Positions 1 to 7,301 are shown, numbered from the stretch's first letter. The stretch is DNA of 14,232 bases from JAICNR01 sp035687725 (GCA_035687725.1 DASRVB010000108.1:1-14232); one strand, 5' to 3'. Made by a program: numbers and translations. The notes: generated from the letters alone by a model not told the origin.

Positions 1-221
1 CCGTCGACCGCGCGCACGGCGAGCTCGCACACGACGGGGTCGGACCCGCGAACGGTCGCCAGGAGCGCGACCGCGAGCGTATCGGCGGCAATCGCCGGGC
101 CCGCCGACTGGGCCTGGGCCGCGGGTCCCGCGTCGCCGGACCCGCAGACCACGAGGATCGCGGCCGCCAGAACGAACAGGCTCGCGATCCCCGCGGCTCG
201 AACGTGGGTGCCTCGCCTCAC
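1..221 (-). CDS. Exported protein, possibly HEAT-like, partial (C-terminus outside window)
   Basis: This frame is too short and incomplete to stand out, but it is open from a GTG at 219-221 to the window edge, giving 73 codons. The GTG overlaps the TGA stop of the upstream M56-HEAT gene (218-220) by two bases, which suggests translational coupling. The N-terminus has arginines (MRRGTHVR), then a hydrophobic stretch of about 18 residues ending near VVCGSG, so it is exported; a lipoprotein anchor at that Cys is possible, but the residue before it (V) is unusual for a lipobox. After an Ala/Gln-rich linker, the segment from DTLAVALLATV to CELAVRAVDG has the paired-helix look of a HEAT or armadillo repeat. 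That reading is tentative because only one repeat is visible. Its position suggests it works with the M56-HEAT protein. Confidence 0.6.
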   Translation of the reverse strand, partial: MRRGTHVRAAGIASLFVLAAAILVVCGSGDAGPAAQAQSAGPAIAADTLAVALLATVRGSDPVVCELAVRAVD

Positions 222-2521
222 ATGTCCCCCAGCGCCTCGGCGGCCTTCTTGCGGACCTCCGGGTCCTCGTCCTCGAGGAGCTGGACGAGGACGTCGTACA
301 CGGTCGCGTCGTCCATCTCGAGGAGCGCCCAGATGGCCGTCTCTCGGATCTCCGCGTCAGGATCGTCGAGAAGCGGGCGGAGCGCGGGGATCGCCGAGGG
401 GTCCTGGATCTCGCCGAGCGCCCACACGGCGGTCTTCCGCGTCTCCCGATCGCTGTCGGAGAGCGCCTCCGTCAACGGAGCGACGCCCCGCGCGTCCTGG
501 ATCTCGCCCAGCGCCCACACGGCCTTCCGCCGGACCTCGACGTCGGAGTCGCGAATCACGGTTCGAAGCGCGTCGACTCCGCTCGGGCTCTGGATCTCGC
601 CCAGCGCCCACGCCGCCGTCGCACGGACCTCGGAGTCGGAATCGCGGAGCGACCCGCCAAGGGCGGAGACGGCGCCCGCGCTTTCGATCTCGCCCAACGC
701 CCAGGCGGCCTTGCGCCGGATCTCGACGTCCTCGTCCCGCAGTGCGGGCGTCAGCCAGTCGACGGCCTCGGGGCTCTCGATCTCCCCCAGCGCCCAGACC
801 GCCATCCGCCGCACCTCGACGTCGGAGTCGCGCAGCGCCGCGCCGAGCGCGGGCACGGCCTCGGGGCTCTCGATCTCGCCCAGCGCCCAGACCGCCATCG
901 CGCGGACGTCGACGGACTCGTCGGAGCGCGCCGCCTGAGAGAGCCCGCCGACCGCGGCCGGGCTCTCGATCTCCCCGAGCGCCCAGGCGGCCATCTTGCG
1001 GACGCCGGCATCGGGATCGGTACGGAGGGCGTTCAGCAGCGCTTCCACGGCGCGGGGATCGGAAAGGGAACCGAGGGCCTGGGCGGAGCTCAGTCGCACT
1101 TCGACGTTCGGATCGTCGAGCGCGACGACGAGCGCCGCGACCATCCGAGCCTGGGCCCGCAACTGCTCCGGGGTCTTCGTCTCCCCCGCGGAATGGTTCT
1201 CGGAGACGCTCTCGGAGGTCGAAACGCTCTTCCGATACTCGAACGGGACGAGCCCCTCGACCGTCACGACCCCGTCGCCGATCTCCGCCCCGGTACCTTC
1301 GCCGAGCGCTTTGGAGTCGCTCGTCTCGATCGACTCCTTCGCCAAGGTGGGATCGAGAGCGATCCGGTCAGCGTCGAACTCCGTGTCCCAGGTGTCTTCT
1401 CCGGCTACGGCGCCATCCGGCCGCATCTCCGCCGGCGCCATAGCCGCCAGCGGCAGGACCACGAGCGCCAGGCCGGCCGCGAGCGCCGCCTTCCGCCGCG
1501 CGGTCATCGCATGCCGCGCGACGCCCGGCTCGAGGATCGCCAGCAGCCGTCCCTCGAAGCTCGATCGCTGGGCCATCGGGACCGCGGCCGCGGGCGCATT
1601 CGAGCGTCCCGCCGCGCGCACGATGTCGAGCAGGTGAGCGGCGTATTCGGAGGCGCGCGTGCCGGCGCCCAGCACGAGGTCGTCGCAGGCGCGCTCGCTC
1701 TCGTGACGGAGCCGGCGCGCGGCGATCCATGCGAGGGGATGGAACCAGTAGAGCGCGCAGGCGATCCATGCGACGAGATGGGTGGCGAGGTCTCCGCGGC
1801 GTACGTGCGCCAGCTCGTGCAAGAGCACCGCCTCACGGCGCTCCTCCGTCCACTCCTTGGATTCCTCGGGCAGGACCACGGCCGGCCGCAGCACTCCGCA
1901 CGTCACCGGCATCGCGGCGGCGTCGCTCCGGACCACGCGCACGGCCGTGCGGAGGTCGAGGCGCTCGGTCACGCGGCCGAGCGGCAGCACCCACTGAGGC
2001 CCCGAGAGGGGCTGCGCCCGACGCGCCAGTCGCCACATCCAGACCATCCCGACGAAGATCCGCAGCAGGATCAACGCGGCGATCGCGAGCCATGCGAAGA
2101 GGGCCAATCGCCACGGGTCGCGCGCGAGGTCACCGAAGAAACCGGACGTTCCGGCTACGGGGAAAGACTCCGTCGATTCCGCGGAGAGCGTCGCCTCGGC
2201 GTCGGTCGGCCAGTCGCGCATCGCGGGATCGGCGTTCCAGCTCGTCGGGGTAGGGGTGGCCATGGGCGTATCCGCCAACTCCTTTGCCGCCGAGATCGCG
2301 GAGGCGTCCGTCGGCGAGGAACCCCAGCCCGAAGGCAGCACGTCCATCCGCCACGGCAGTACCATGGTCAGCGCCGGCACCGCGATCACACCGACCAGGG
2401 CGGCGCTCCAGACCGCGTGCCGCGCGGCGGCCGAGGCCCCTCGAAGAAGCGCGGTCAGCCCGAACGCGGCGAGGAGGACGAGCGTGGCCTTGACGATGAT
2501 CGCTACGATCGCCGATTCCAT
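218..2521 (-). CDS. BlaR1-like M56 family zinc metalloprotease with C-terminal HEAT repeats
   Basis: The protein is a membrane-embedded zinc protease of the BlaR1/MecR1 type and is expected to transmit a signal by causing loss of the BlaI repressor encoded just upstream. From the ATG at 2519-2521 it has 767 residues: membrane helices near 5-25, 37-56, 137-160 and 341-360, and the M56 zinc motif HELAH at 235-239, followed by WFHPLAW and an ESERACDD segment that should carry the third ligand. After the last membrane helix and a polar linker, about ten HEAT repeats of 31 residues run from about 472 to the C-terminus; seven carry an identical WALGEI. In classical BlaR1 this place holds a penicillin-binding sensor domain, which is absent. 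By BlaR1 topology the HEAT part would be periplasmic (inference). A GTG at 2522-2524 is an alternative start, but AGGAGG is 7 bases from the ATG and only 4 from the GTG. The ATG overlaps the repressor's TGA by one base. Confidence 0.9.
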   Translation of the reverse strand: MESAIVAIIVKATLVLLAAFGLTALLRGASAAARHAVWSAALVGVIAVPALTMVLPWRMDVLPSGWGSSPTDASAISAAKELADTPMATPTPTSWNADPAMRDWPTDAEATLSAESTESFPVAGTSGFFGDLARDPWRLALFAWLAIAALILLRIFVGMVWMWRLARRAQPLSGPQWVLPLGRVTERLDLRTAVRVVRSDAAAMPVTCGVLRPAVVLPEESKEWTEERREAVLLHELAHVRRGDLATHLVAWIACALYWFHPLAWIAARRLRHESERACDDLVLGAGTRASEYAAHLLDIVRAAGRSNAPAAAVPMAQRSSFEGRLLAILEPGVARHAMTARRKAALAAGLALVVLPLAAMAPAEMRPDGAVAGEDTWDTEFDADRIALDPTLAKESIETSDSKALGEGTGAEIGDGVVTVEGLVPFEYRKSVSTSESVSENHSAGETKTPEQLRAQARMVAALVVALDDPNVEVRLSSAQALGSLSDPRAVEALLNALRTDPDAGVRKMAAWALGEIESPAAVGGLSQAARSDESVDVRAMAVWALGEIESPEAVPALGAALRDSDVEVRRMAVWALGEIESPEAVDWLTPALRDEDVEIRRKAAWALGEIESAGAVSALGGSLRDSDSEVRATAAWALGEIQSPSGVDALRTVIRDSDVEVRRKAVWALGEIQDARGVAPLTEALSDSDRETRKTAVWALGEIQDPSAIPALRPLLDDPDAEIRETAIWALLEMDDATVYDVLVQLLEDEDPEVRKKAAEALGDM
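221..1113 (-). repeat. 93-bp tandem repeat array encoding HEAT repeats
   Basis: Inside the M56-HEAT gene a 93-base unit recurs about nine to ten times. It is easiest to see in the recurring plus-strand core gatctcgcccagcgccca and variants, near 410, 500, 595, 690, 780, 872 and 967. Units near 777-807 and 870-900 are nearly identical in DNA as well as protein. Each unit encodes one 31-residue HEAT repeat. The high DNA similarity suggests recent unit duplication or gene conversion, and copy number may vary between strains or be misassembled. Confidence 0.85.
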
Positions 2522-2910
2522 CACCTGCCCTCCTTTCGCGCCTCTTCGATCCGGGCCGCGAGCCGATCGAGCTCTTCCTGACCGAGCGCGGTGTCCGACA
2601 TGCGGAGGAGCGCGACCGCCGCCTGCTCGGCGGAGCCCCCGAAGAACGTCTTGACGATGTGCTGGAGCGCGTTCCTGCGCGCGCGCTCGGGGGCGACAGC
2701 GGGATGGTACACGTACTTCCTGCCTTCCTCCTTGTGGCGCAGGCGCCCTTTATCCTCGAGGACGCGCATGGTGGCCCGTACCGCGGAGTAGCTGGGGGGA
2801 TCCGGCATCTCGTCCAGGACCTCCTGGACCGTTGCGCTCCCGCGCCGATAGACGACGTCCATGATCTGACGCTCGCGCGGGCTTAGGCCGATGGGGGTCT
2901 TCTCGGTCAT
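2521..2910 (-). CDS. blaI: BlaI/MecI/CopY family transcriptional repressor
   Basis: This is a 129-residue winged-helix repressor, the usual length for the family. The N-terminal half holds the DNA-binding domain: LSPRERQIMDVVYRRG, then TVQEVLDEM, then the SYSAVRATMRVLEDKG recognition region and a KYVYHP wing. The C-terminal half (about 80-129), with KTFFGGSAEQAAVALL, matches the family's dimerisation region. In studied relatives the repressor is cleaved when the partner M56 protease is activated, which releases the promoter. The ATG at 2908-2910 has GGAGG 5 bases upstream. The stop overlaps the start of the M56 protease gene by one base. A palindromic operator lies 41 bases upstream over the promoter, so autorepression of this operon is expected. 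The symbol refers to the family; nothing here indicates beta-lactam resistance. Confidence 0.92.
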   Translation of the reverse strand: MTEKTPIGLSPRERQIMDVVYRRGSATVQEVLDEMPDPPSYSAVRATMRVLEDKGRLRHKEEGRKYVYHPAVAPERARRNALQHIVKTFFGGSAEQAAVALLRMSDTALGQEELDRLAARIEEARKEGR

Positions 2911-2950
2911 GCATCCTCCGGGGCGGGGAATCGATTCGTCGGGTCGGCAG

Positions 2951-2968
2951 CTGCTAGAATTCTAGCAG
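2951..2968. promoter_or_regulatory. Perfect 18-bp palindrome, probable BlaI operator
   Basis: The sequence CTGCTAGAATTCTAGCAG is identical to its own reverse complement over all 18 bases. It lies 41 bases upstream of the blaI-type start codon and covers the predicted -10 box, so a bound dimer would block RNA polymerase. BlaI/MecI relatives are known to bind dyads of similar size at their own promoters. The half-site here differs from the TACA/TGTA of staphylococcal sites, so the exact recognition is inferred. Confidence 0.8.
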
Positions 2969-2987
2969 AAACGAATCCGGGTGTCAA
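2959..2987 (-). promoter_or_regulatory. Sigma-70-type promoter of the blaI / M56-HEAT operon
   Basis: On the minus strand TTGACA (2987-2982, perfect -35) is followed after exactly 17 bases by TAGAAT (2964-2959, five of six matches). A TG one base before the -10 makes it an extended -10. The predicted start of transcription is near 2952, giving a leader of about 42 bases. The -10 sits inside the 18-bp palindrome. Confidence 0.8.
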
Positions 2988-2996
2988 GAGACTCGC

Positions 2997-3026
2997 TTGA
3001 CCGCCTCACCGGCGGCGTGGTAGGCT
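2997..3026 (+). promoter_or_regulatory. Possible promoter of the divergent lipoprotein gene
   Basis: TTGACC (2997-3002) is followed after 18 bases by TAGGCT (3021-3026, three of six -10 matches). It is correctly placed, about 30 bases before the start codon. The -10 is weak, so this is a candidate only. It lies 29 bases beyond the BlaI-type operator, back to back with the blaI promoter. Confidence 0.35.
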
Positions 3027-3056
3027 GACGGCTCTTACCTTCCAGGAGGTTTTTCC

Positions 3057-3392
3057 GTGCAGAACGCCCACCGCATCGTCGCCGTGACGCTCCTTCTTGC
3101 CGCCGCCTGTCAGCCGCCCGCCGAAGAAGTCGACGAGACGGTGGTCGTGCCGGACACCACTTCCCAGATCCGCCAGCGCGCCAGCGCCAACGACCCGTTC
3201 GACGGCTGCTACTACCAGGGACAGCGATTCAGCATGGGCGCGGTCAAGATCCAGGACGGTGTGCTGAAGAAGTGCGTCGAGGAGAGGACCTGGCACAACG
3301 TCGACGGGTTCGGCAACCTGATCCCGGAGGACCCCTCCGTGGAGGACACGCTCTCGGCGCCGGTCTCGGAACCCACGACGGAAACCGGCTAG
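3057..3392 (+). CDS. Small lipoprotein, DUF1496-like
   Basis: A 111-residue protein starting at GTG (3057-3059), with AGGAGG at 3044-3049, 7 bases upstream. The N-terminus is a lipoprotein signal: MQNAHR, a hydrophobic stretch, then LAAAC with the modified Cys at 18. An acidic linker follows, then a short core (about 50-82) with CYYQGQRFSMGAV and a second Cys at 73 in LKKCVEE. A Cys-Tyr, Tyr/Phe-Ser-x-Gly-Ala, Gly, Cys pattern resembles DUF1496, a family of unknown function; I recognise it by eye only. The two cysteines (51 and 73) could form a disulphide. The C-terminus is acidic and rich in Thr/Ser/Pro. The gene is divergent from the blaI-type repressor, 146 bases apart, and convergent with ada. 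Confidence 0.8.
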   Translation: MQNAHRIVAVTLLLAAACQPPAEEVDETVVVPDTTSQIRQRASANDPFDGCYYQGQRFSMGAVKIQDGVLKKCVEERTWHNVDGFGNLIPEDPSVEDTLSAPVSEPTTETG

Positions 3393-3431
3393 CTCCGCAA
3401 TCTCTCCCGAAGCGCCGGGGGCCACCTCGCT

Positions 3432-4532
3432 CTAGCCCGTCTCCTGTGCATCGGCGAATAGCGGACCCAGCGCGTTGCCGTGGACGACCGCGCGCTCCAG
3501 GTCGAGAAGTCGCCGCTTCCGCCACAGGCCGCCGCCGTATCCCGTCAGCCTGCCGTCGGCCCCGATCACGCGATGGCACGGAATGACGATCGCAATCCTG
3601 TTGTCGCCGTTCGCGCGCGCCACCGCGCGTACCGCCTCCGGCGGCTGTCCCAATCGCCGGGCCTGCTCGCCGTAGCTTCGCGTCTCGCCGTAGGGAATCC
3701 TCCGGAGCTCCTCCCACACCGCGCGCTGGAACTCGCTCCCCGGTGTCTCGAGCGGCACCGTGAACTCCCGTAGCTCGCCGGCGAAATAGGCGTCCAGCTC
3801 CTCGCCGATCTCGAGGATGATCGGGTTGACGCCGGGCACCGCCACGCGCCCCGTCTGCGCGCGTACGCGCTCGATCTGGGTCTCCAGCATCCGGCGGTCG
3901 GCGAACTCCAGCAGGTAGAGCGCGCGATCGTCGGCCCCCGCGATCATGGGTCCCAGCGGGGTCGTCAGACGATGCAGGAGGATCGGCGGTTCAGTGACTC
4001 CCTTCCCGGGCGTGCTGCCCGTCTCGCGCCGGAAGGCCTCGTGGAAGCCGCTCAACGACTCGTAGCCGCTCTCGTATGCCGCGCTCGCCGGGCCCGCGCC
4101 GTCCTTGAGCCGGCCGATCGCCTCGCCGAGGCGCCGGGCGCGATGGTAGGCGTGGAACGTCATCCCGTGGTGGCGCTGGAACCAGCGCCGAACGCGCTCG
4201 GGCTCGAGGCCGCGATCGCGCAGGTCCTGGTCCTTCCAACGGCGGCTGGGGTCGGCCTCGACGGCCTCGAGGAGCCCCGCGATCCAGTCGGGAGCGGCGC
4301 CGTCCTCCATCGGGCGGCAGCGCTTGCACGGCCGGTAGCCGGCCGTCAGCGCCTCGCGGGCGCCGACGAAGAACTCGACGTTCTCGCGCGCGGGCTTCTT
4401 CGCGGGGCAGGTCGGGCGGCAGAAGATGCCCGTCGTCGCGACCCCGGTGACGAAGATCCCGTCGTACTCCGGGTTGCGTTCCATGAACGCGTCCCACATC
4501 TCGGCGTCGGGGGGCAGAGTCGGCTGCATCAT
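3432..4532 (-). CDS. ada: Ada-type bifunctional regulator / methylated-DNA-protein cysteine methyltransferase
   Basis: This 366-residue protein repairs alkylated DNA and acts as the matching transcription activator. It has the full three-part E. coli Ada layout. The N-terminal zinc domain has Cys38, Cys42, Cys69 and Cys72 in the TTGIFCRPTCPAKKPARENV and GYRPCKRC contexts, at the same numbers as in E. coli Ada; Cys38 is the methylphosphotriester acceptor there. An AraC-type helix-turn-helix domain spans about 80-180 (VRRWFQRHHGMTFHAYHRAR). The methyltransferase domain from about 185 carries the IPCHRVIG motif with acceptor Cys319 (O6-methylguanine repair). Two ATG codons stand side by side (4532 and 4529); GGAG ends one base before the first, so the second has better spacing. 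It converges on the small lipoprotein gene with 39 bases between stops and no clear terminator. Confidence 0.95.
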   Translation of the reverse strand: MMQPTLPPDAEMWDAFMERNPEYDGIFVTGVATTGIFCRPTCPAKKPARENVEFFVGAREALTAGYRPCKRCRPMEDGAAPDWIAGLLEAVEADPSRRWKDQDLRDRGLEPERVRRWFQRHHGMTFHAYHRARRLGEAIGRLKDGAGPASAAYESGYESLSGFHEAFRRETGSTPGKGVTEPPILLHRLTTPLGPMIAGADDRALYLLEFADRRMLETQIERVRAQTGRVAVPGVNPIILEIGEELDAYFAGELREFTVPLETPGSEFQRAVWEELRRIPYGETRSYGEQARRLGQPPEAVRAVARANGDNRIAIVIPCHRVIGADGRLTGYGGGLWRKRRLLDLERAVVHGNALGPLFADAQETG

Positions 4533-4603
4533 GCTCCAAGCGTACGCGACCTACGCCGAGGGTTCCACCGAAAACTCGACGCCGAATTGGCTGCGCGTGA
4601 AAT

Positions 4604-4978
4604 TCACGTCGGTTCCTCGCAATTCCTCGAATCGATGCCCAAGCCGATCCAGAATCCTGCAATTCCTCCGATGAATCCCAGCTTGAACCCCAGCGGCACG
4701 CCGTCTCCCGGCCCGTGACTCAAACTGCCGATCAACATCGGGCTGATGCCGATCGCGGCGCCGAGCAAGGCGCCGTCCCAGTCGCTGTCGCACTCCGGAT
4801 TCTCGACATCCTGCATCGGGGCGGATTCCGCGCGGCGCGCGGGAAATGTCGCGCAACCACCAGCGACGACGATCGCTCCGATACAAAACCAGCCAACCAT
4901 GCGGTTCCGCGAGCGGGCACGACGGCCGATCCCCGCCAGCACCGGCAGCGGAGGACCCTCAGCGCTTCTCGAATGCAT
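4604..4978 (-). CDS. Small glycine-rich lipoprotein or membrane protein of unknown function
   Basis: A 124-residue protein that I do not recognise. The ATG at 4978 gives a basic segment (RRARSRNR), a hydrophobic helix (MVGWFCIGAIVVAGG) and a Cys at 42, together a plausible lipoprotein signal. A second ATG at 4898-4900 gives a 98-residue form whose signal lacks positive charge, so the longer start is preferred; neither has a strong ribosome site. The mature part has CDSDWDGALLGAAIGISP followed by a glycine-rich hydrophobic region (about 90-117, LGFIGGIAGFWIGLGI) resembling a glycine-zipper membrane hairpin. The CDS overlaps the end of the beta-propeller gene by 20 bases, so the two are probably co-expressed. 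Confidence 0.65.
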   Translation of the reverse strand: MHSRSAEGPPLPVLAGIGRRARSRNRMVGWFCIGAIVVAGGCATFPARRAESAPMQDVENPECDSDWDGALLGAAIGISPMLIGSLSHGPGDGVPLGFKLGFIGGIAGFWIGLGIDSRNCEEPT

Positions 4979-6335
4979 AGAGGTGCCCGGACCCGATCAC
5001 GAACACGAGATCCTCCCCGACGACCGGAGTGCCGCCGAAGCCGCCGTCGAACGGATCGGGCAGGAGGCGCTCCCGGATGGCTCCCGTCGCGGCGTCCAGG
5101 ACGTACAGAGACGAGGAGTCGTCCACCCAGCCGACCACGTACACGGACCGACCATCTGTACCTGGTGGCCCCGGATCGGGAACGGCCGTGCGCCACGCCA
5201 CGGTTCCGTCGCTGACGCGAACCGCCAGGCATTCCACGGAAGAACAGGCGAACATGGAATCGCCTCCCTCGACCAGTGCGGGCGAGTTGAAGGTCGTTAC
5301 AGCGGTTCGCCACAGCTCGGCGCCCGTTTCCGTGTCGAATCCAGTCCAGCCGGATTCTGCGCCGAGAATCACCCGATCGTCCACCACGGCGAGCCAGTTC
5401 GCGAAGTCGGTCGGACGCGACCAGACCGGATCTCCGGTGGAAGGCTCCCAGCACTCCACGAACGCCAGGATCTCGGCGCAGACCAGATCCTCCCCCGCCG
5501 CGATCACGATGTTCCCGCTCCCGATCAGCTCGTGCGACCAGTGTGTGGCGCCGCTCGCCAGATCGTACGCCGCCACGACCGGGCCGTCGGACGCGAAGAT
5601 CTCCCCTTCCCCCGCAGTCAACGATCGCGTGAGGGCTCCTTCCCGGCTCCACAGGAATCCTCCGTCCTCCGCCCGCACCGCCGTGAGCGTCGTCCCGTGA
5701 GCCATGACTATTACGTCGCCGGCCAGGACATATGGCGGACCCGCGAGCCCGGACGTGCTCCCCTCCTGCCACAGCCACTCCCCCGTCGCCGCATCCATCG
5801 CCGCGACTCCGCCGGGGCTCGACATGTACAGGCGGCCGGCACCCAGTCGCAGACGCGTCGTCCGATGGCCCACTTCATCGATTCGCGCCGGCTGGCGGGA
5901 TTCCACGCTGTCGGGGGGCAGGACGATGTCGACGAACGTCGTGTCGACGGCAGGCGCCCTCTGGAAGACCGCATCCAGATCCTCGACGGTAGCGGTTCCG
6001 AGAACGTACCCCATCCCGAGAGGAGGCCACGCCTGGACCTCGGCCTTCGTGGAGAATTCGACGGTGTGGTCCTGGTCGAGCCAGATCACGAACCGGCCGT
6101 CCGGGCCCGTGACTCTGCTCGTGCCCGTCTGACAATCGTGGGCGGGATCGGGCGAACAGCGCACGCTGACGTCGACCATCGCGCCCGCCAGCGGGTTCCC
6201 CGCGCCATCCAGGACGCGTCCCGCCAGGACCGTCTGCACGTGGTCGATCGGCTCGTTCGGGAGGGGCTCTGCGGGCGAGCGGCCGTCACAAGCATAGGCG
6301 ACGACCAGGAAGGTACATGCGACGGCACGGAACAA
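4959..6335 (-). CDS. Secreted PQQ-like beta-propeller lipoprotein with N-terminal carboxypeptidase-regulatory-like domain
   Basis: A 458-residue exported protein. It starts at TTG (6333-6335); GGGAG lies 7 bases upstream and no better in-frame start exists nearby. The signal MFRAVACTFLVVAYAC ends at Cys16, a plausible lipoprotein site. Residues about 35-110 (AGRVLDGAGNPLAGAMVDV ... GPDGRFVI) look like a carboxypeptidase-regulatory or transthyretin-like beta-sandwich. From about 165 to the end there are about eight PQQ-type blades, recognised by repeated A-x-D-x-x-TG-x-x-x-W strands (MDAATGEWLW, FDTETGAELW, VSDGTVAWRTA, VLDAATGAI). Such propellers are often binding scaffolds rather than enzymes; nothing here shows that it binds PQQ. 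The gene starts 93 bases after the agmatinase stop and its end overlaps the next small lipoprotein gene. Confidence 0.85.
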   Translation of the reverse strand: MFRAVACTFLVVAYACDGRSPAEPLPNEPIDHVQTVLAGRVLDGAGNPLAGAMVDVSVRCSPDPAHDCQTGTSRVTGPDGRFVIWLDQDHTVEFSTKAEVQAWPPLGMGYVLGTATVEDLDAVFQRAPAVDTTFVDIVLPPDSVESRQPARIDEVGHRTTRLRLGAGRLYMSSPGGVAAMDAATGEWLWQEGSTSGLAGPPYVLAGDVIVMAHGTTLTAVRAEDGGFLWSREGALTRSLTAGEGEIFASDGPVVAAYDLASGATHWSHELIGSGNIVIAAGEDLVCAEILAFVECWEPSTGDPVWSRPTDFANWLAVVDDRVILGAESGWTGFDTETGAELWRTAVTTFNSPALVEGGDSMFACSSVECLAVRVSDGTVAWRTAVPDPGPPGTDGRSVYVVGWVDDSSSLYVLDAATGAIRERLLPDPFDGGFGGTPVVGEDLVFVIGSGHLYAFEKR

Positions 6336-6428
6336 GGCGAGGCTCCCGAAAAGAGCACCTGCAGGACATTTCGCAAACGATCGTCCGAGGGCAGCGGTTT
6401 AAGAGCGCCATACCTCCGTCGTCGATCG

Positions 6429-7301
6429 CTACCAGTCGTGGAACTTGTATCCCAGGCAGCGGTGAACAAACCGCGCGATGACGAAGTCCGGCGCGTGGAG
6501 GCCGTCGATGGGGGCGAGCTCGACCACGTCCATGCCGACCACGTTCTTGTCCTGGAAGACGTAGCCGAGAAAGCGCATCGTCTCGTGCCAGAAGCCGCCG
6601 CCCGGCTCGGGCGTTCCGGTCGCGGGGATGAGCGAGGGGTCGAAGTAGTCGACGTCGAAGGTGATGTACACGGTGTCGGACAGCGTGTTGAGCACGGTGT
6701 CCATCCACTCCTCGCCGTGCGCGATTCTGTGCGACCAGAAGACCGGCAGGCCCTCGTCCTGGATGAACTCTGCCTCCTCGACCGAGATCGCGCGGATCCC
6801 GAGCGGCACGGCGGGGACTCCGAGCTCGTGCACCCGCCGCATCACGGACGCATGCGACCACGGGGTCCCCTCGTAGCTCTCCCGCAGATCGGCATGGGCG
6901 TCGAACTGGAGCACCGACAGGTCCTCGAACGCGGCCTTCGCGGCGCGGACGGGCGCGGTGGTCAGCGAGTGCTCGCCGCCCAGGAACACCGGGAACTTCG
7001 CGTCCGCGAAGAGCCGCGCGGCGACGGATTCCAGCCCGTCCAGGAACGCGACCGGGTCGTCACCCGTAACGCCGATCGGTTGCGCGGTGTGGATACCGCC
7101 TGTTCGATACGGCTCTTCGCGCAGCACCTCGTCGTAGAGCTCGACATAGCGCGACGCGTCGAGAATCGCGGCCGGGCCCTTCGCGGTTCCCGCGCCGTAC
7201 GACACCGTCGCCTCCCACGGCACCGGCACGACGACGCCGCCCGCGGTCTCGTACTGCGCCTCGTCGTCGGGTATTCCGAGGAAGTTCGTCGATTCCGGCA
7301 T
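6429..7301 (-). CDS. speB: Agmatinase (ureohydrolase family)
   Basis: A 290-residue cytoplasmic enzyme of the arginase/agmatinase family. It is expected to hydrolyse agmatine to putrescine and urea with two Mn ions. All metal ligands are visible: His111 in GGEHS, Asp134, His136 and Asp138 in DAHADLR, and Asp216 and Asp218 in DVDYFDPS; SHASVMRR and TGTPEPGG are also typical. The length is normal. Agmatinase is preferred over arginase because the arginine decarboxylase that makes agmatine is encoded immediately upstream on the same strand. In some bacteria related enzymes act on N1-aminopropylagmatine instead, and this cannot be excluded. The ATG at 7299-7301 has only a weak AGAG upstream. The 149-base gap before it contains a long palindromic element. 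Confidence 0.93.
   Translation of the reverse strand: MPESTNFLGIPDDEAQYETAGGVVVPVPWEATVSYGAGTAKGPAAILDASRYVELYDEVLREEPYRTGGIHTAQPIGVTGDDPVAFLDGLESVAARLFADAKFPVFLGGEHSLTTAPVRAAKAAFEDLSVLQFDAHADLRESYEGTPWSHASVMRRVHELGVPAVPLGIRAISVEEAEFIQDEGLPVFWSHRIAHGEEWMDTVLNTLSDTVYITFDVDYFDPSLIPATGTPEPGGGFWHETMRFLGYVFQDKNVVGMDVVELAPIDGLHAPDFVIARFVHRCLGYKFHDW

Noticed and set aside
204..2581. Long plus-strand ORFs opposite the M56-HEAT gene
   Set aside because: They are antisense shadows of a GC-rich repetitive gene, with Arg/Pro/Ser-rich translations and no recognisable domain.
2521..2910. A beta-lactam resistance operon
   Set aside because: The repressor and protease match the Bla/Mec family, but there is no beta-lactamase or penicillin-binding sensor domain in the window.
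3393..3431. A terminator between the convergent lipoprotein and ada genes
   Set aside because: Only a 4-bp CCCG/CGGG stem can be drawn, with no T-run on either strand.
4591..4604. An Ada-box-like sequence (AATTTCACGCGCAG) upstream of ada
   Set aside because: It resembles the E. coli Ada site, but the spacing between the AAT and GCA parts is one base too long, the last base of the GCAA part does not match, and no convincing promoter is next to it.
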